A stretch of 64,000 nucleotides of DNA from Solobacterium sp. (GTDB lineage: Bacteria > Bacillota_I > Bacilli_A > Erysipelotrichales > Erysipelotrichaceae), in assembly GCA_017510405.1 (NCBI GenBank), contig JAFWNG010000025.1, positions 46,357-110,356 of the forward strand, given 5' to 3'. The position numbers and the translations under genes are program-made. This document shows positions 19,270-27,615 of the stretch, piece by piece (position 1 is the first letter of the stretch; each line of letters starts with the position of its first letter). The notes beneath the pieces are model-generated. The model was not told the DNA's origin. It made no database searches and was given only the letters and a program-made list of their open reading frames with translations.

Positions 19270-19282
19270 CTTGTTTGCCTCC

Positions 19283-21340
19283 TTATACCCTTTGTGCAAG
19301 AGTCGTCTTTGTTATGATCCTGTCAAATGTGATCAGTACTGCCGGCAGGACAAACAGTACACATGCCATACTGATCAGAGCGCCGCGCGACATCAGCGTG
19401 CAGAGTGAACTGATCATATCAATGTTGGAATACATGCCGACACCAAACGTTGCAGCGAAGAATGCCAGAGCACTGACCAGTACCGATTTGGCACTGGCAT
19501 CCACTGCCTTTTCTACGGCTTCTCTGACCGGGGTGCCGGCAGTGCGTTCACGGCGGTAACGCGTCGTGATCAGGATTGCATAGTCGACCGTGGATCCCAG
19601 CTGGATCGTACCGATGACGATCGATGCAATGAACGGGATCTTTGTGCCTGTATACGCCGGGATGCCCATGTTGATCATGATGCCGAATTCAATCACTGCC
19701 ACCAGCAGTGCCGGTAAAGATGCGGAGCGGAATACGATGGCAATGATCAGGAAGATCACGCCGATCGATACAGTACTGACGGTATTGAAGTCATGATTTG
19801 TGATCTCGATCAGATCTTTCGTACACGGTGCTTCACCGATCAGCATGCTGTCGGGATCGTATGTTTTCGTGATCGCAGTCAGCCGGTCGATCTGGCTGTT
19901 GACTGCTTCACTTGCGACTTCGTATTCCGAACCGATCAGGATCAGCTGCCAGTCATCACTGACGAGTGCCTTGCGCAGCCGGTCCGGGACCAGAATATCC
20001 GGGATCGCCGGATCCTTGACGGTATGCAGGCCCAGGACGAACTTGATGCCGTCTTCCTTCTCGATCTCTTCTGCCATCTGCCGCACCTTCTTTTCGGAGA
20101 TATCCGACTTCATCAGCAGCATATGCGTGGAATTCATTGCAAATGTCTCTTTCAGTTTTTCATTTGCCTGTATGCTTGCCAGTTCCCGCGGCAGCGTACT
20201 GTCGAGGTTGTAATAGACCGGAGTATTGCGGTATCCGTGAATGACCGGAACCAGCAGCACAATAGCCAGCGCAAGCATTACTTTCTCATGCCGGACACTG
20301 AACTTTCCCAGTCCTTTCAGATCCGGAATCAGTGCCTTATGCTTCATTTTTCTCAACGGTTTATCCAGGATCAGGATCATGGACGGCAGAACCGTCAGAC
20401 AGCACACAACGCCAAGCAGTACGCCCTTCGCCATGACGATGCCGAGATCCAGTCCCAGCGTGAAGCTCATGAAGCACAGGGCAATGAAACCGGCAATGGT
20501 CGTCACCGAGGAACCGATGACCGAAGACATCGTATCTTCGATCGCATGTTCCATAGCTTCTTCGATTCCCTCTTTTTCGGCATAATGCTCATAACTGTGC
20601 CATAAGAAGATCGAATAGTCCATCGTCACACCGAGCTGCAGCACCGCAGCCAGTGCCTTCGTAACATAGGAGATCTGTCCGAGGAACAGATTCGTGCCGA
20701 GGTTGTAGACGACCGCCATGCCGATACTGGCAAGAAAGACGAATGGGATCAGCCAGCTGTCCATTGCCAGCATCAGTGTGACTGCACACAGTGCAACTGC
20801 CACCATGACGTAGATCGGCGCTTCGGCCTCCGACAGCGCCTCAGTATCGACGAGCACAGCAGTCATGCCGCTGACGAAGCAGCGCTCATCCGCAATGCTG
20901 CGGATCTTGCGGACCGCCTCCATCGTACCGTCGGCGGACGATGTATCGTCGAAGAGCACCATCATCATCGTTGCATCCCCGTTGTTGAATGCCTCATACA
21001 GTTTCTCCGGCAGAAGATCCATCGGAACAGAGGTATCAAGAAGACTGTCATACCAGACCACATCTTTGACATGGTCAACTTCTTCGATCTTCTTTTTCAG
21101 TTCTGCGACTTCTTTCTCCTGCATATTCTCCGTTACCAGCAGCGAGAACGCGCCGGTACCGAAATCTTCTTTCAGTATGTTCTGCCCCTTCATGGTATCG
21201 ATCTCATCCGGCAGATAGGTCAGAAGGTCATAATTGACCTTCGTCCGGATATATCCGATTACAGATGGAATCAGCAGACACAGGGCCGCGATCAGGATCG
21301 CGACCCTCTTTTTCACGATTGTTTTACTGAAACCAGACAT
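19283..21340 (-). CDS. MMPL/RND-family exporter
   Basis: 685 residues, with two repeats each made of one helix, a large external loop and about five helices. Helix 1 is KKRVAILIAALCLLIPSVIGY. The second half restarts near residue 350 (RHEKVMLALAIVLLVPVIHGY). GATMDY-like transport motifs are seen as LGVTMDYSIFL (about 237) and LGSTVDYAILI (about 584), whose Asp-Tyr pairs carry protons in MMPL proteins. It is a proton-driven exporter of lipids, peptides or hydrophobic compounds. ATG 21340 follows AAGGAAG. It is controlled by the divergent TetR gene through two operators. Confidence 0.9.
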   Translation of the reverse strand: MSGFSKTIVKKRVAILIAALCLLIPSVIGYIRTKVNYDLLTYLPDEIDTMKGQNILKEDFGTGAFSLLVTENMQEKEVAELKKKIEEVDHVKDVVWYDSLLDTSVPMDLLPEKLYEAFNNGDATMMMVLFDDTSSADGTMEAVRKIRSIADERCFVSGMTAVLVDTEALSEAEAPIYVMVAVALCAVTLMLAMDSWLIPFVFLASIGMAVVYNLGTNLFLGQISYVTKALAAVLQLGVTMDYSIFLWHSYEHYAEKEGIEEAMEHAIEDTMSSVIGSSVTTIAGFIALCFMSFTLGLDLGIVMAKGVLLGVVCCLTVLPSMILILDKPLRKMKHKALIPDLKGLGKFSVRHEKVMLALAIVLLVPVIHGYRNTPVYYNLDSTLPRELASIQANEKLKETFAMNSTHMLLMKSDISEKKVRQMAEEIEKEDGIKFVLGLHTVKDPAIPDILVPDRLRKALVSDDWQLILIGSEYEVASEAVNSQIDRLTAITKTYDPDSMLIGEAPCTKDLIEITNHDFNTVSTVSIGVIFLIIAIVFRSASLPALLVAVIEFGIMINMGIPAYTGTKIPFIASIVIGTIQLGSTVDYAILITTRYRRERTAGTPVREAVEKAVDASAKSVLVSALAFFAATFGVGMYSNIDMISSLCTLMSRGALISMACVLFVLPAVLITFDRIITKTTLAQRV

Positions 21341-21356
21341 AGTATCACTTCCTTTT

Positions 21357-21404
21357 TTGACCATCGGTCGATTTTTATTCTAGTATTTTTCGACCAATAG
21401 TCAA
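21357..21404 (-). promoter_or_regulatory. MMPL operon promoter embedded in a pair of TetR operators
   Basis: Two copies of a 15-base site face each other: TTGACCATCGGTCGA (21357-21371) and, on the minus strand, TTGACTATTGGTCGA (21390-21404). The upstream copy supplies the -35 TTGACT (21399-21404); TAGAAT (21377-21382) after 16 bases is the -10. Repressor binding would block transcription. Confidence 0.75.
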
Positions 21405-21468
21405 TATTTTTTAGTGAGATTTTTTGTGGTATTATTTTTAAAAAAGCAGAAAAAGGCAGTAAAAAAGT

Positions 21469-22074
21469 ATGAAAACAGACGGAAAAGCAGCTCAGAACAA
21501 ATTAAAAAAAAGAACATCCCTGATGGATGCCGCATTTACCCTCTTCACTGAAGAAGGCTTCCAGAATACTACGATCTCCCAGATCGCCAATAAAGCCGGA
21601 ATCGGGAAAGGTACCTTCTATTTCTATTTTGAGGATAAGTATGATATCCGCAACAAGATCATCATTGCCAAATCCACAGAGATCCTGAATGAAGCCCTGG
21701 ATATCCTGCCGAAGGAACAATGCAGTTTTGAAGACAAGGTCATTCTTGCCTCCGATCATATCATTGACCGGCTCGCAGCAGATAAGATTCTGCTTCGCTT
21801 CGTACATAAGAATCTCAGCTGGGCTCTTCTGGAAAACAATCGTGAACTCACCGAGACATTCCGCGGGATCCTGAAACATGCGTCGGAGGATGCCGGGGTT
21901 TCCTACAGTGATCCGGTCACCATGATGTATATGATCATTGAGCTGATCAACTCTGCCTGCTATTCCCCGATCCTCTTCGGCACCCCGCTTCCGTTAAATG
22001 AACTGAAGCCGAAACTGTTCTCCTCCGTACGCGCCATCATGCATACGTTCGAAACATCCGCTTCTGCAGAATAA
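21469..22074 (+). CDS. TetR-family repressor of the MMPL operon
   Basis: 201 residues. The DNA-binding domain at about 12-62 contains TISQIANKAGIGKGTFYFYFEDKYDI, a textbook TetR helix-turn-helix. The C-terminal domain is helical and variable. It is divergent from the MMPL gene with a shared intergenic region holding two matching operators, the standard repressor/exporter layout. A TATTAT box at 21430-21435 is its likely -10. The natural inducer is probably a substrate of the exporter (inference). Confidence 0.92.
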   Translation: MKTDGKAAQNKLKKRTSLMDAAFTLFTEEGFQNTTISQIANKAGIGKGTFYFYFEDKYDIRNKIIIAKSTEILNEALDILPKEQCSFEDKVILASDHIIDRLAADKILLRFVHKNLSWALLENNRELTETFRGILKHASEDAGVSYSDPVTMMYMIIELINSACYSPILFGTPLPLNELKPKLFSSVRAIMHTFETSASAE

Positions 22075-22083
22075 AATGCAATA

Positions 22084-22116
22084 ACCTCCTGTCAGCCGCA
22101 ACAGGAGGTCATTTTC
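22084..22116 (+). terminator. Terminator of the TetR gene
   Basis: ACCTCCTGT pairs with ACAGGAGGT around eight bases, followed by CATTTTC. Confidence 0.7.
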
Positions 22117-22223
22117 ATCATTGCGATGTCGATGGCATCGTCAGCCATTACCCGGACTGTCCGGATCTCCGATGCCGTTTCAAAACACAGACTGTATTTG
22201 CAGAATAAATAATTCTGATATGA

Positions 22224-22589
22224 TTACTCTTTTCCGGTAAGGATTTCTACCGTTTTTCTGAGAGTTGTCTCATCTCCGGTATTTCCGGGGAAAATGACAT
22301 ACGGTGTTTTCAGAAATCTCGATTCATCTCCTGTCTGCCATACGGGAATACCAGGCTGGATCTGACCCAGTACATTTGCACGTTTCATAGCCAGCGCCTT
22401 TGTGCCGGCATTTGATGATGTGATGCCGTCTTTGGCAATGACAAATGCCGGAGTGATGTTCAGTCTGGCAATCAGGCTCTGAACGCCGTCTGAAATCTTT
22501 ACGGATCTCAGAAGAGCAGATTCTTTTGTATCATTTCCCAGTTCAAGAAGCTTTCGGCATGTATAACATACGGCATTTACAGTAGTCAT
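22224..22589 (-). pseudogene. C-terminal fragment of a four-carbon acid sugar kinase (OtnK/DUF1537 type)
   Basis: 121 codons match only the C-terminal nucleotide-binding domain of the OtnK/DtnK family: the VCYTCRKLLE start, then AKDGITSSNAGTKALAM, VLGQIQPGIPVW, and PYVIFPGNTGDE. Complete members have roughly 420-470 residues with an N-terminal substrate domain, which is absent. Upstream there is an in-frame TAG and no kinase-like sequence in the other frames. No ribosome site is evident. Not likely to be active. The lost gene would have phosphorylated an aldonate-type four-carbon acid. Confidence 0.7.
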
Positions 22590-22666
22590 ATGGCCGAAAA
22601 ACCAAATACTATTCTATTTCGTGTCAATATATAGTGTATATCGTTAAAGGCTATCTTCCCACAATA

Positions 22667-22699
22667 AAGAGGATCCGCATGAATTTTACAGATCCTCTT
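22667..22699 (-). terminator. Hairpin after the 22760-23257 gene
   Basis: AAGAGGATC and GATCCTCTT form a 9-bp stem with a 15-base loop; the minus-strand tail is only TATTG, so a weak terminator. Confidence 0.45.
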
Positions 22700-22759
22700 G
22701 CATATACTATGGAGCGATGATTACCGGTATCCAATGTATGAATACGGTATGGCGATTCC

Positions 22760-23257
22760 CTATTCGCTTGTCTTCTGATCCTGTTCTTTTGTTTCCGGGG
22801 AATCCTGTGCAGAATTGACAGATTTTTTATGAAGCAGCCGTTTGATCGTAATGAACAGCAGATATCCGGCAAGGAGTGCTGCGGCAGTCTCAATGATCCA
22901 GTAAACCCTGACGATGTATTTGATAATACTGAAGCCCATATAAACGGGAGAACCCAGAAACAATACGATGTATTCCCATCCTGCCGCAATATACTTTGGA
23001 TCACTGTTTACCTTATGAAAACAGATTATGCCAAGGATAATGACAACTAAGTACACCAGCCAGAATATCTCATGACGGTCGTCTTTCCGGCATATATTTA
23101 TTTCATATACAGTCACGGCAGCGCACAGCACGCTGTACAGCAGATTATCTCTGTAGCCGCCTCCGGTCATAGGAATATACAGCAGCATCGCCGCAATATG
23201 CGCAATGATCATTACAGTAAAAAGGCTTGTTGCTTTTTTCCCAGTACTTTCACCCAT
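22760..23257 (-). CDS. Small four-helix membrane protein, unknown function
   Basis: 165 residues with hydrophobic stretches at about 12-29, 39-52, 65-81 and 93-137 (probably four or five helices), then a charged tail rich in Lys, Glu and Gln. Not recognised as a known family. AAGGAGAACAG precedes the ATG. No neighbour suggests a role: the flanking sequence holds only a broken kinase and a possible 50-codon reading frame. Confidence 0.6.
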   Translation of the reverse strand: MGESTGKKATSLFTVMIIAHIAAMLLYIPMTGGGYRDNLLYSVLCAAVTVYEINICRKDDRHEIFWLVYLVVIILGIICFHKVNSDPKYIAAGWEYIVLFLGSPVYMGFSIIKYIVRVYWIIETAAALLAGYLLFITIKRLLHKKSVNSAQDSPETKEQDQKTSE

Positions 23258-23268
23258 CTCTGTTCTCC

Positions 23269-23421
23269 TTATATGCAGTTTTCTCCATGTAAGCCCGGCA
23301 GATTCACTGTCAGGCGGTCCGAATATGCGTGATATGGATAATAAGCTTCATCACCAGCAGTAACCAGGGATGCGATCAGAAATACGTTCATTGTCCCTTC
23401 AGATATGTTTCCTGTTTCCAT
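23269..23421 (-). other. Possible 50-codon reading frame or gene remnant upstream of the membrane protein
   Basis: The frame from ATG 23421 to TAA 23269 encodes a 50-residue peptide with ordinary amino-acid use (NVFLIASLVTAGDEAYYPY). It stays open upstream to a TGA, ending 11 bases before the next gene's start. No good ribosome site exists for the first ATG; an inner ATG at 23391 follows AAGGGACA. It may be the 3' end of a decayed gene. The rest of 23258-23540 shows nothing else I can name. Confidence 0.25.
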
Positions 23422-23540
23422 ATTGAATGTGAACCACTTTGAATGGCAGCGTCATACATATGCATTGATTCTTTCAATAATGAAACGTCAGACAAAGGCT
23501 TTTTGACCTTAAGACATTATGTTATGTAACTTAATTATAT

Positions 23541-23567
23541 TAAAAAAGAGACATCATTGATGTCTCT
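23541..23567 (-). terminator. Terminator of tRNA-Asn
   Basis: AGAGACATC and GATGTCTCT with a 3-base loop and six T on the minus strand, immediately downstream of the tRNA. Confidence 0.9.
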
Positions 23568-23579
23568 AAATAAATAAAG

Positions 23580-23652
23580 CGCCTTAAACAGGACTCGAAC
23601 CTGTGACACCCTGGTTAACAGCCAGGTGCTCTACCGACTGAGCTATTAAGGC
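23580..23652 (-). tRNA. tRNA-Asn (anticodon GTT)
   Basis: A 73-base cloverleaf on the minus strand: acceptor GCCTTAA pairing with TTAAGGC, D arm AGCTCAGTCGGTAGAGC, anticodon stem CTGG/CCAG with loop CTGTTAA, T arm with GGTTCGAGTCC. The discriminator base is G and CCA is not encoded. Confidence 0.97.
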
Positions 23653-23662
23653 GTGCACAAGA

Positions 23663-23691
23663 ATATTATCACTATGTCCAAACCAATGCAA
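23663..23691 (-). promoter_or_regulatory. tRNA-Asn promoter
   Basis: Minus-strand TTGCAT (23686-23691), 17 bases, TAATAT (23663-23668), ending ten bases before the tRNA. Confidence 0.7.
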
Positions 23692-23796
23692 GGGCTTTTT
23701 TCCAACGAAACAAATAATTGTCAGAGAGGCATATCTTTTCCACCTGTTCATTGCTCATGCCTGCAGATAATATTCTTAACTTTTTTTGTATTCTGC

Positions 23797-23802
23797 TATA
23801 AT
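23797..23802 (+). promoter_or_regulatory. Extended -10 promoter of the clostripain-family gene
   Basis: TGCTATAAT, a perfect extended -10, about 29 bases before the start; the -35 (TCTTAA) is weak, as usual for extended -10 promoters. Confidence 0.6.
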
Positions 23803-23830
23803 TTCCTTAGTAATACAGGAGGGATCTAAT

Positions 23831-26212
23831 ATGTCAGATAATCGTCCTCATTCCAGAAAGCGCAACGATTCCGGAAAGACAACGAATGTCAATAAGCGCG
23901 GAGACGGACTCGGCGGCGGTCCTGTCGGCAACGGTAACTATAATAACCGTCCTAAACCAGACGGAGGAAAGCGGAGCAATACGACGCGCAACATCACGAG
24001 AGGCGGAATAGGAGGCTCTGTCCTCCTTCTTCTCGCTTATATGCTCTTTGGCGGAGGAATCGGAGGCGGCGGAAACACAACACCTACTCCGACCCCGACA
24101 CCAGTGCCCACACCGACACCTGTCGTTACACCGGCAGCCTCCTCCGGGTTCCATTTCGGCACCCAGACGACGAACCAGGTATCCTATACGAATGCCTCTA
24201 CACCGAGCGTCAACACTTCGGTCGCCGGCGGTTCCCGTGAAAAGTTCACAAAGCTGCTGGGCAACGGCAAAGATCAGGTCACAGTCATGATCTATATGTG
24301 CGGTACTGACCTGGAATCCAAATACGGAATGGCTACGAGCGATCTCAGTGAGATGGCAGGCGGCGTCATTTCCGACAAGGTCAATATCATCATCGAGACC
24401 GGCGGAACAAGAACGTGGAAGAACAATATCATGACACCGGGAACGAACCAGCTCTGGCAGCTGGTCAACGGCGGTCAGATCCGTCAGCTCAATGCCAATC
24501 TCGGCAGAAAGGCAATGACCGATCCGAACACACTGAGTGAGTTCATCAAGTTCTGTTCCACAAACTATCCGGCAAACCGCAACATTCTCATATTCTGGGA
24601 TCACGGCGGCGGCTCCATCGCCGGCTACGGTTATGATGAACTGTATCCGAACAGCTCCATGTCAGTAGATGCCATCTCTTCCGCTCTGAAGACCGGCGGC
24701 GTCAAGTTCGATATCGTCGGATTCGATGCATGCCTGATGGCAAACATGGAAACAGCCATGGCAGTAGAACCGTATGCAGACTATCTGCTGGCTTCCGAAG
24801 AGACCGAGCCGGGTACCGGCTGGTATCACACAAACTGGGTCAACCTGCTTGGAAAGAACAGTTCCACTTCTTCTCTGGACCTCGGCAAACAGATCATCGA
24901 TGACTTCGTATCTGTACGCCAGCAGGGCGCAAGCGCCATGGATAAGTTCACGCTGTCCCTGGTCGATCTTGCAGAGTTCAAGAACACAGTTCCGTCGGCT
25001 CTGAGTGCATTCTCCAAGAAGATCTCTTCCGACGTCAAAAACAACAACTATCAGTCTGTTGCGGACGCAAGAAGCGTGACCCGTGAGTTTGCCCAGTCCA
25101 ACCGTCTGGATCAGATCGATCTGGTACACTTCTGTGAAACTCTGAACACCTCGGAATCCAAGGCACTGTCCGCTGCTCTGAGATCCTGCATCAAATACAA
25201 CAAGACAAAGAGCATTAACAATGCCTACGGTCTCAGTATTTACTTCCCGTACCGGAATACGCAGAAAGTAAATACGATCATGCGGATTTACGATACGATC
25301 GGCTTCGACAGCGACTACGCCAGTGCTGTTAAATCCTTTGCCACTCTGGAAGCTTCCGGACAGATCGTTACCGGAAATACGCAGAATCCGTTCTACTCCC
25401 TGTTCGGCGGGCAGCCGGTATCCAACGGAAACTCCTACGGCTCCGCTCAGGATATCTTCGGTCTTCTGACGGGACAGTCCCAGGGCTCATCCTCCTATGG
25501 ATTTGACCTCTCCTCCTTGCTCGGCGGATCGAACGCTGTGGACAACAGTTCACTCAATATCATCTCCCAGCTGCTGGGAAGAGATCATATCCCGAGTGAA
25601 TCCTTCGTTCTGACGGAGAACAACGGCAAACAGGTACTCAGCCTGACAGCAGATGAATGGTCAAAGATCCAGACAGTCAAGCTGAATGTCTGGGCAGATG
25701 TCGGTGACGGCTATGTCGATCTCGGACTGGACAATATCTTCGACTTCGATGATCAGGGCAACCTTATCATGGACTATGACTCCATGTGGATGTGTCTGGA
25801 TGATCAGCTGGTCAGCTACTATATGCTTACCGATGAATATGTCAGCGACAGCGACTATGTCACCACCGGCTATGTTCCGGCAATGGTCAACGGCGAGCGC
25901 GTCAATCTGATCGTTGAATTCTCCGATGAGAATCCGGACGGCGTCGTTCTCGGCGGCCAGGCGATCTACGACACAGATGTGGAAGCCAAGGGTCTGATCC
26001 AGCTGCAGGAAGGCGATGTGATCGAATTCCTGTGCGATGCATACGACTATGACGGAAACTTTGAACAGAACTACTATCTCGGCGAACAGATGATCTTTGA
26101 CGGAGAATTCGAAGTCGCAGACATCACGATCGAAGGCCATGATCTGTACTACTGCTACGAACTGACAGACATCTACAACTCCGCCCGCTGGACACCGATG
26201 CTTGTCAAATAA
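23831..26212 (+). CDS. Membrane-anchored clostripain-family (C11) cysteine peptidase
   Basis: 793 residues. The order is: cytoplasmic basic Gly/Asn/Arg-rich N-tail (1-70), one membrane helix (GGSVLLLLAYMLFGGG, about 73-90), a Thr-Pro repeat linker (about 95-115), then a C11 peptidase domain. Its catalytic His is in FWDHGGGSIAGYG and its catalytic Cys in DIVGFDACLMANMETAMA (about 285-305). The last 250 residues are acidic with many Asp-Tyr pairs and may bind calcium. Clostripain relatives cleave after Arg. ATG 23831 follows CAGGAGGG, so the protein is anchored by its N-terminus with the protease outside. Single gene with its own promoter and terminator. Confidence 0.85.
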   Translation: MSDNRPHSRKRNDSGKTTNVNKRGDGLGGGPVGNGNYNNRPKPDGGKRSNTTRNITRGGIGGSVLLLLAYMLFGGGIGGGGNTTPTPTPTPVPTPTPVVTPAASSGFHFGTQTTNQVSYTNASTPSVNTSVAGGSREKFTKLLGNGKDQVTVMIYMCGTDLESKYGMATSDLSEMAGGVISDKVNIIIETGGTRTWKNNIMTPGTNQLWQLVNGGQIRQLNANLGRKAMTDPNTLSEFIKFCSTNYPANRNILIFWDHGGGSIAGYGYDELYPNSSMSVDAISSALKTGGVKFDIVGFDACLMANMETAMAVEPYADYLLASEETEPGTGWYHTNWVNLLGKNSSTSSLDLGKQIIDDFVSVRQQGASAMDKFTLSLVDLAEFKNTVPSALSAFSKKISSDVKNNNYQSVADARSVTREFAQSNRLDQIDLVHFCETLNTSESKALSAALRSCIKYNKTKSINNAYGLSIYFPYRNTQKVNTIMRIYDTIGFDSDYASAVKSFATLEASGQIVTGNTQNPFYSLFGGQPVSNGNSYGSAQDIFGLLTGQSQGSSSYGFDLSSLLGGSNAVDNSSLNIISQLLGRDHIPSESFVLTENNGKQVLSLTADEWSKIQTVKLNVWADVGDGYVDLGLDNIFDFDDQGNLIMDYDSMWMCLDDQLVSYYMLTDEYVSDSDYVTTGYVPAMVNGERVNLIVEFSDENPDGVVLGGQAIYDTDVEAKGLIQLQEGDVIEFLCDAYDYDGNFEQNYYLGEQMIFDGEFEVADITIEGHDLYYCYELTDIYNSARWTPMLVK

Positions 26213-26232
26213 TCATTTTCAATGATCCACAG

Positions 26233-26263
26233 CCCTGCATGAATGACATGCAGGGTCTTTTTT
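26233..26263 (+). terminator. Terminator of the clostripain-family gene
   Basis: CCCTGCATG / CATGCAGGG with a 5-base loop, then TCTTTTTTG. Confidence 0.92.
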
Positions 26264-26272
26264 GTTCGTATA

Positions 26273-26302
26273 ATTCTAAAATCATTCTAAAAGTGATATG
26301 AT
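26273..26302 (+). promoter_or_regulatory. Promoter of the SPFH/zinc-ribbon/TPM operon with a direct repeat
   Basis: Extended -10 TGATATGAT (26294-26302). Two copies of ATTCTAAAA (26273-26281, 26284-26292) lie one helical turn apart where the -35 would be, suggesting an activator site. Confidence 0.5.
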
Positions 26303-26347
26303 AGCCATAGAAACGCAGTGTTTACTGCACATAGGAGGTTAAATAAT

Positions 26348-27535
26348 ATGGGACTCATTCAGGCAGCACTCAGTGCAGCAGGCTCAACGATTCGTGATCA
26401 GTGGAAAGAGTACTTCTATTGTGATGCAATACCGTCAGATACACTCGCTGTAAAGGGAAAGAAAAGAGTATCTGGTTTTTCTTCCAATAACGGTAATAAC
26501 AATGTCATCACGGACGGCTCAGTGATCGCAGTGGCAGACGGCCAGTGCATGCTGATCGTTGAACAGGGACAGGTCGTCGATATCTGTGCGGAACCAGGCG
26601 AATACAAGTATGACACTTCCCTCGCTCCGTCCGTATTTACCGGTACTCTCTCCGAAAGTGTTAAGACTATCTTCGCAGAGATCGGCAAACGCTTCGAATA
26701 TGGCGGTCAGCCTTCTGCAGACCAGCGCGTATATTACATCAACACAAAAGAGATCTTCGGCAATAAGTACGGCACACCGAATCCGGTACCGTTCCGCGTC
26801 GTAGACAAGAACGCTGGCATCGATCTTGATATTTCCGTCAAGTGCTTCGGCGAATACAGCTTCAAGATCGCTGACCCGATCCTCTTCTACACAAATGTAT
26901 GCACAAACTTTGCCGGTGAATACAAGAAGACACAGATCGAAGAGCAGATGAAGGTCGAACTTCTGAACGCTCTGCAGCCGGCATTCTCAAAAATCAGCGA
27001 TTTGGGCATCCGCTACAGTTCCCTGCCGGGCCACACAACAGAGCTCTGCAGCGCACTGAATGAGGAACTGTCCGCTAAATGGCGCAATCTGCGCGGCATC
27101 GAGATCGTCTCCATCGGCGTTGCCAGCATCAAGGCAAACGAAGAAGACGAGCAGATGATCAAGGAAATGCAGAGAGTTGCGGCATACAAGGATCAGTCTC
27201 TCGGTGTTGCAAATCTGGTCGACGCAAAGGCTCAGGCACTCAAGGATGCCGCTAAGAACCCGGCCGGTGCAGGCGTAGGCTTCATGAACGTCAATATGGC
27301 TAACCAGGCTGCCGGCGATGATATCAGCGCTATGTACGCAGCTACTGCTGCACAGAAGCCGGCTGCTCCGGCAAATCAGTGGACCTGCCCGCAGTGCGGA
27401 ACAGCCAACACAGGCAAGTTCTGCGGCGAATGCGGAACACCGAGACCGGGTGCTGCTAAATGGATCTGCCCGCAGTGCGGTGCTGAAAATGACGCAAAAT
27501 TCTGCGGCAACTGCGGAACAAAGAAACCGGAATAA
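26348..27535 (+). CDS. SPFH-domain protein with two C-terminal zinc ribbons
   Basis: 395 residues. The first 300 are an SPFH/band-7-like domain of the virion-core-protein type (start MGLIQAALSAAGSTIRDQWKEYFY, later FEYGGQPSADQRVYYINTKEI and an Ala-rich helix near 280). Two zinc ribbons follow: CPQCGTANTGKFCGECG (about 345-361) and CPQCGAENDAKFCGNCG (about 374-390). Such proteins are cytoplasmic or membrane-associated scaffolds of unknown purpose. AGGAGG precedes the ATG. The next two genes, a zinc-ribbon membrane protein and a TPM protein, form a recurrent set with it, so the three probably assemble together (inference). Confidence 0.85.
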   Translation: MGLIQAALSAAGSTIRDQWKEYFYCDAIPSDTLAVKGKKRVSGFSSNNGNNNVITDGSVIAVADGQCMLIVEQGQVVDICAEPGEYKYDTSLAPSVFTGTLSESVKTIFAEIGKRFEYGGQPSADQRVYYINTKEIFGNKYGTPNPVPFRVVDKNAGIDLDISVKCFGEYSFKIADPILFYTNVCTNFAGEYKKTQIEEQMKVELLNALQPAFSKISDLGIRYSSLPGHTTELCSALNEELSAKWRNLRGIEIVSIGVASIKANEEDEQMIKEMQRVAAYKDQSLGVANLVDAKAQALKDAAKNPAGAGVGFMNVNMANQAAGDDISAMYAATAAQKPAAPANQWTCPQCGTANTGKFCGECGTPRPGAAKWICPQCGAENDAKFCGNCGTKKPE

Positions 27536-27556
27536 TACAGACAGCGAACATTAACT

Positions 27557-27588
27557 GAAAGAATCCGGAATCTGTTCCGGATTCTTTC
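27557..27588 (+). terminator. Perfect 14-bp hairpin between SPFH and zinc-ribbon genes
   Basis: GAAAGAATCCGGAA pairs with TTCCGGATTCTTTC around TCTG. The T tail is short (TTGC after CTTTC), so it may end only part of the transcripts or protect the upstream mRNA. Confidence 0.6.
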
Positions 27589-27615
27589 TTGCAAACAAAC
27601 AGGAGGGTTAAAGAT

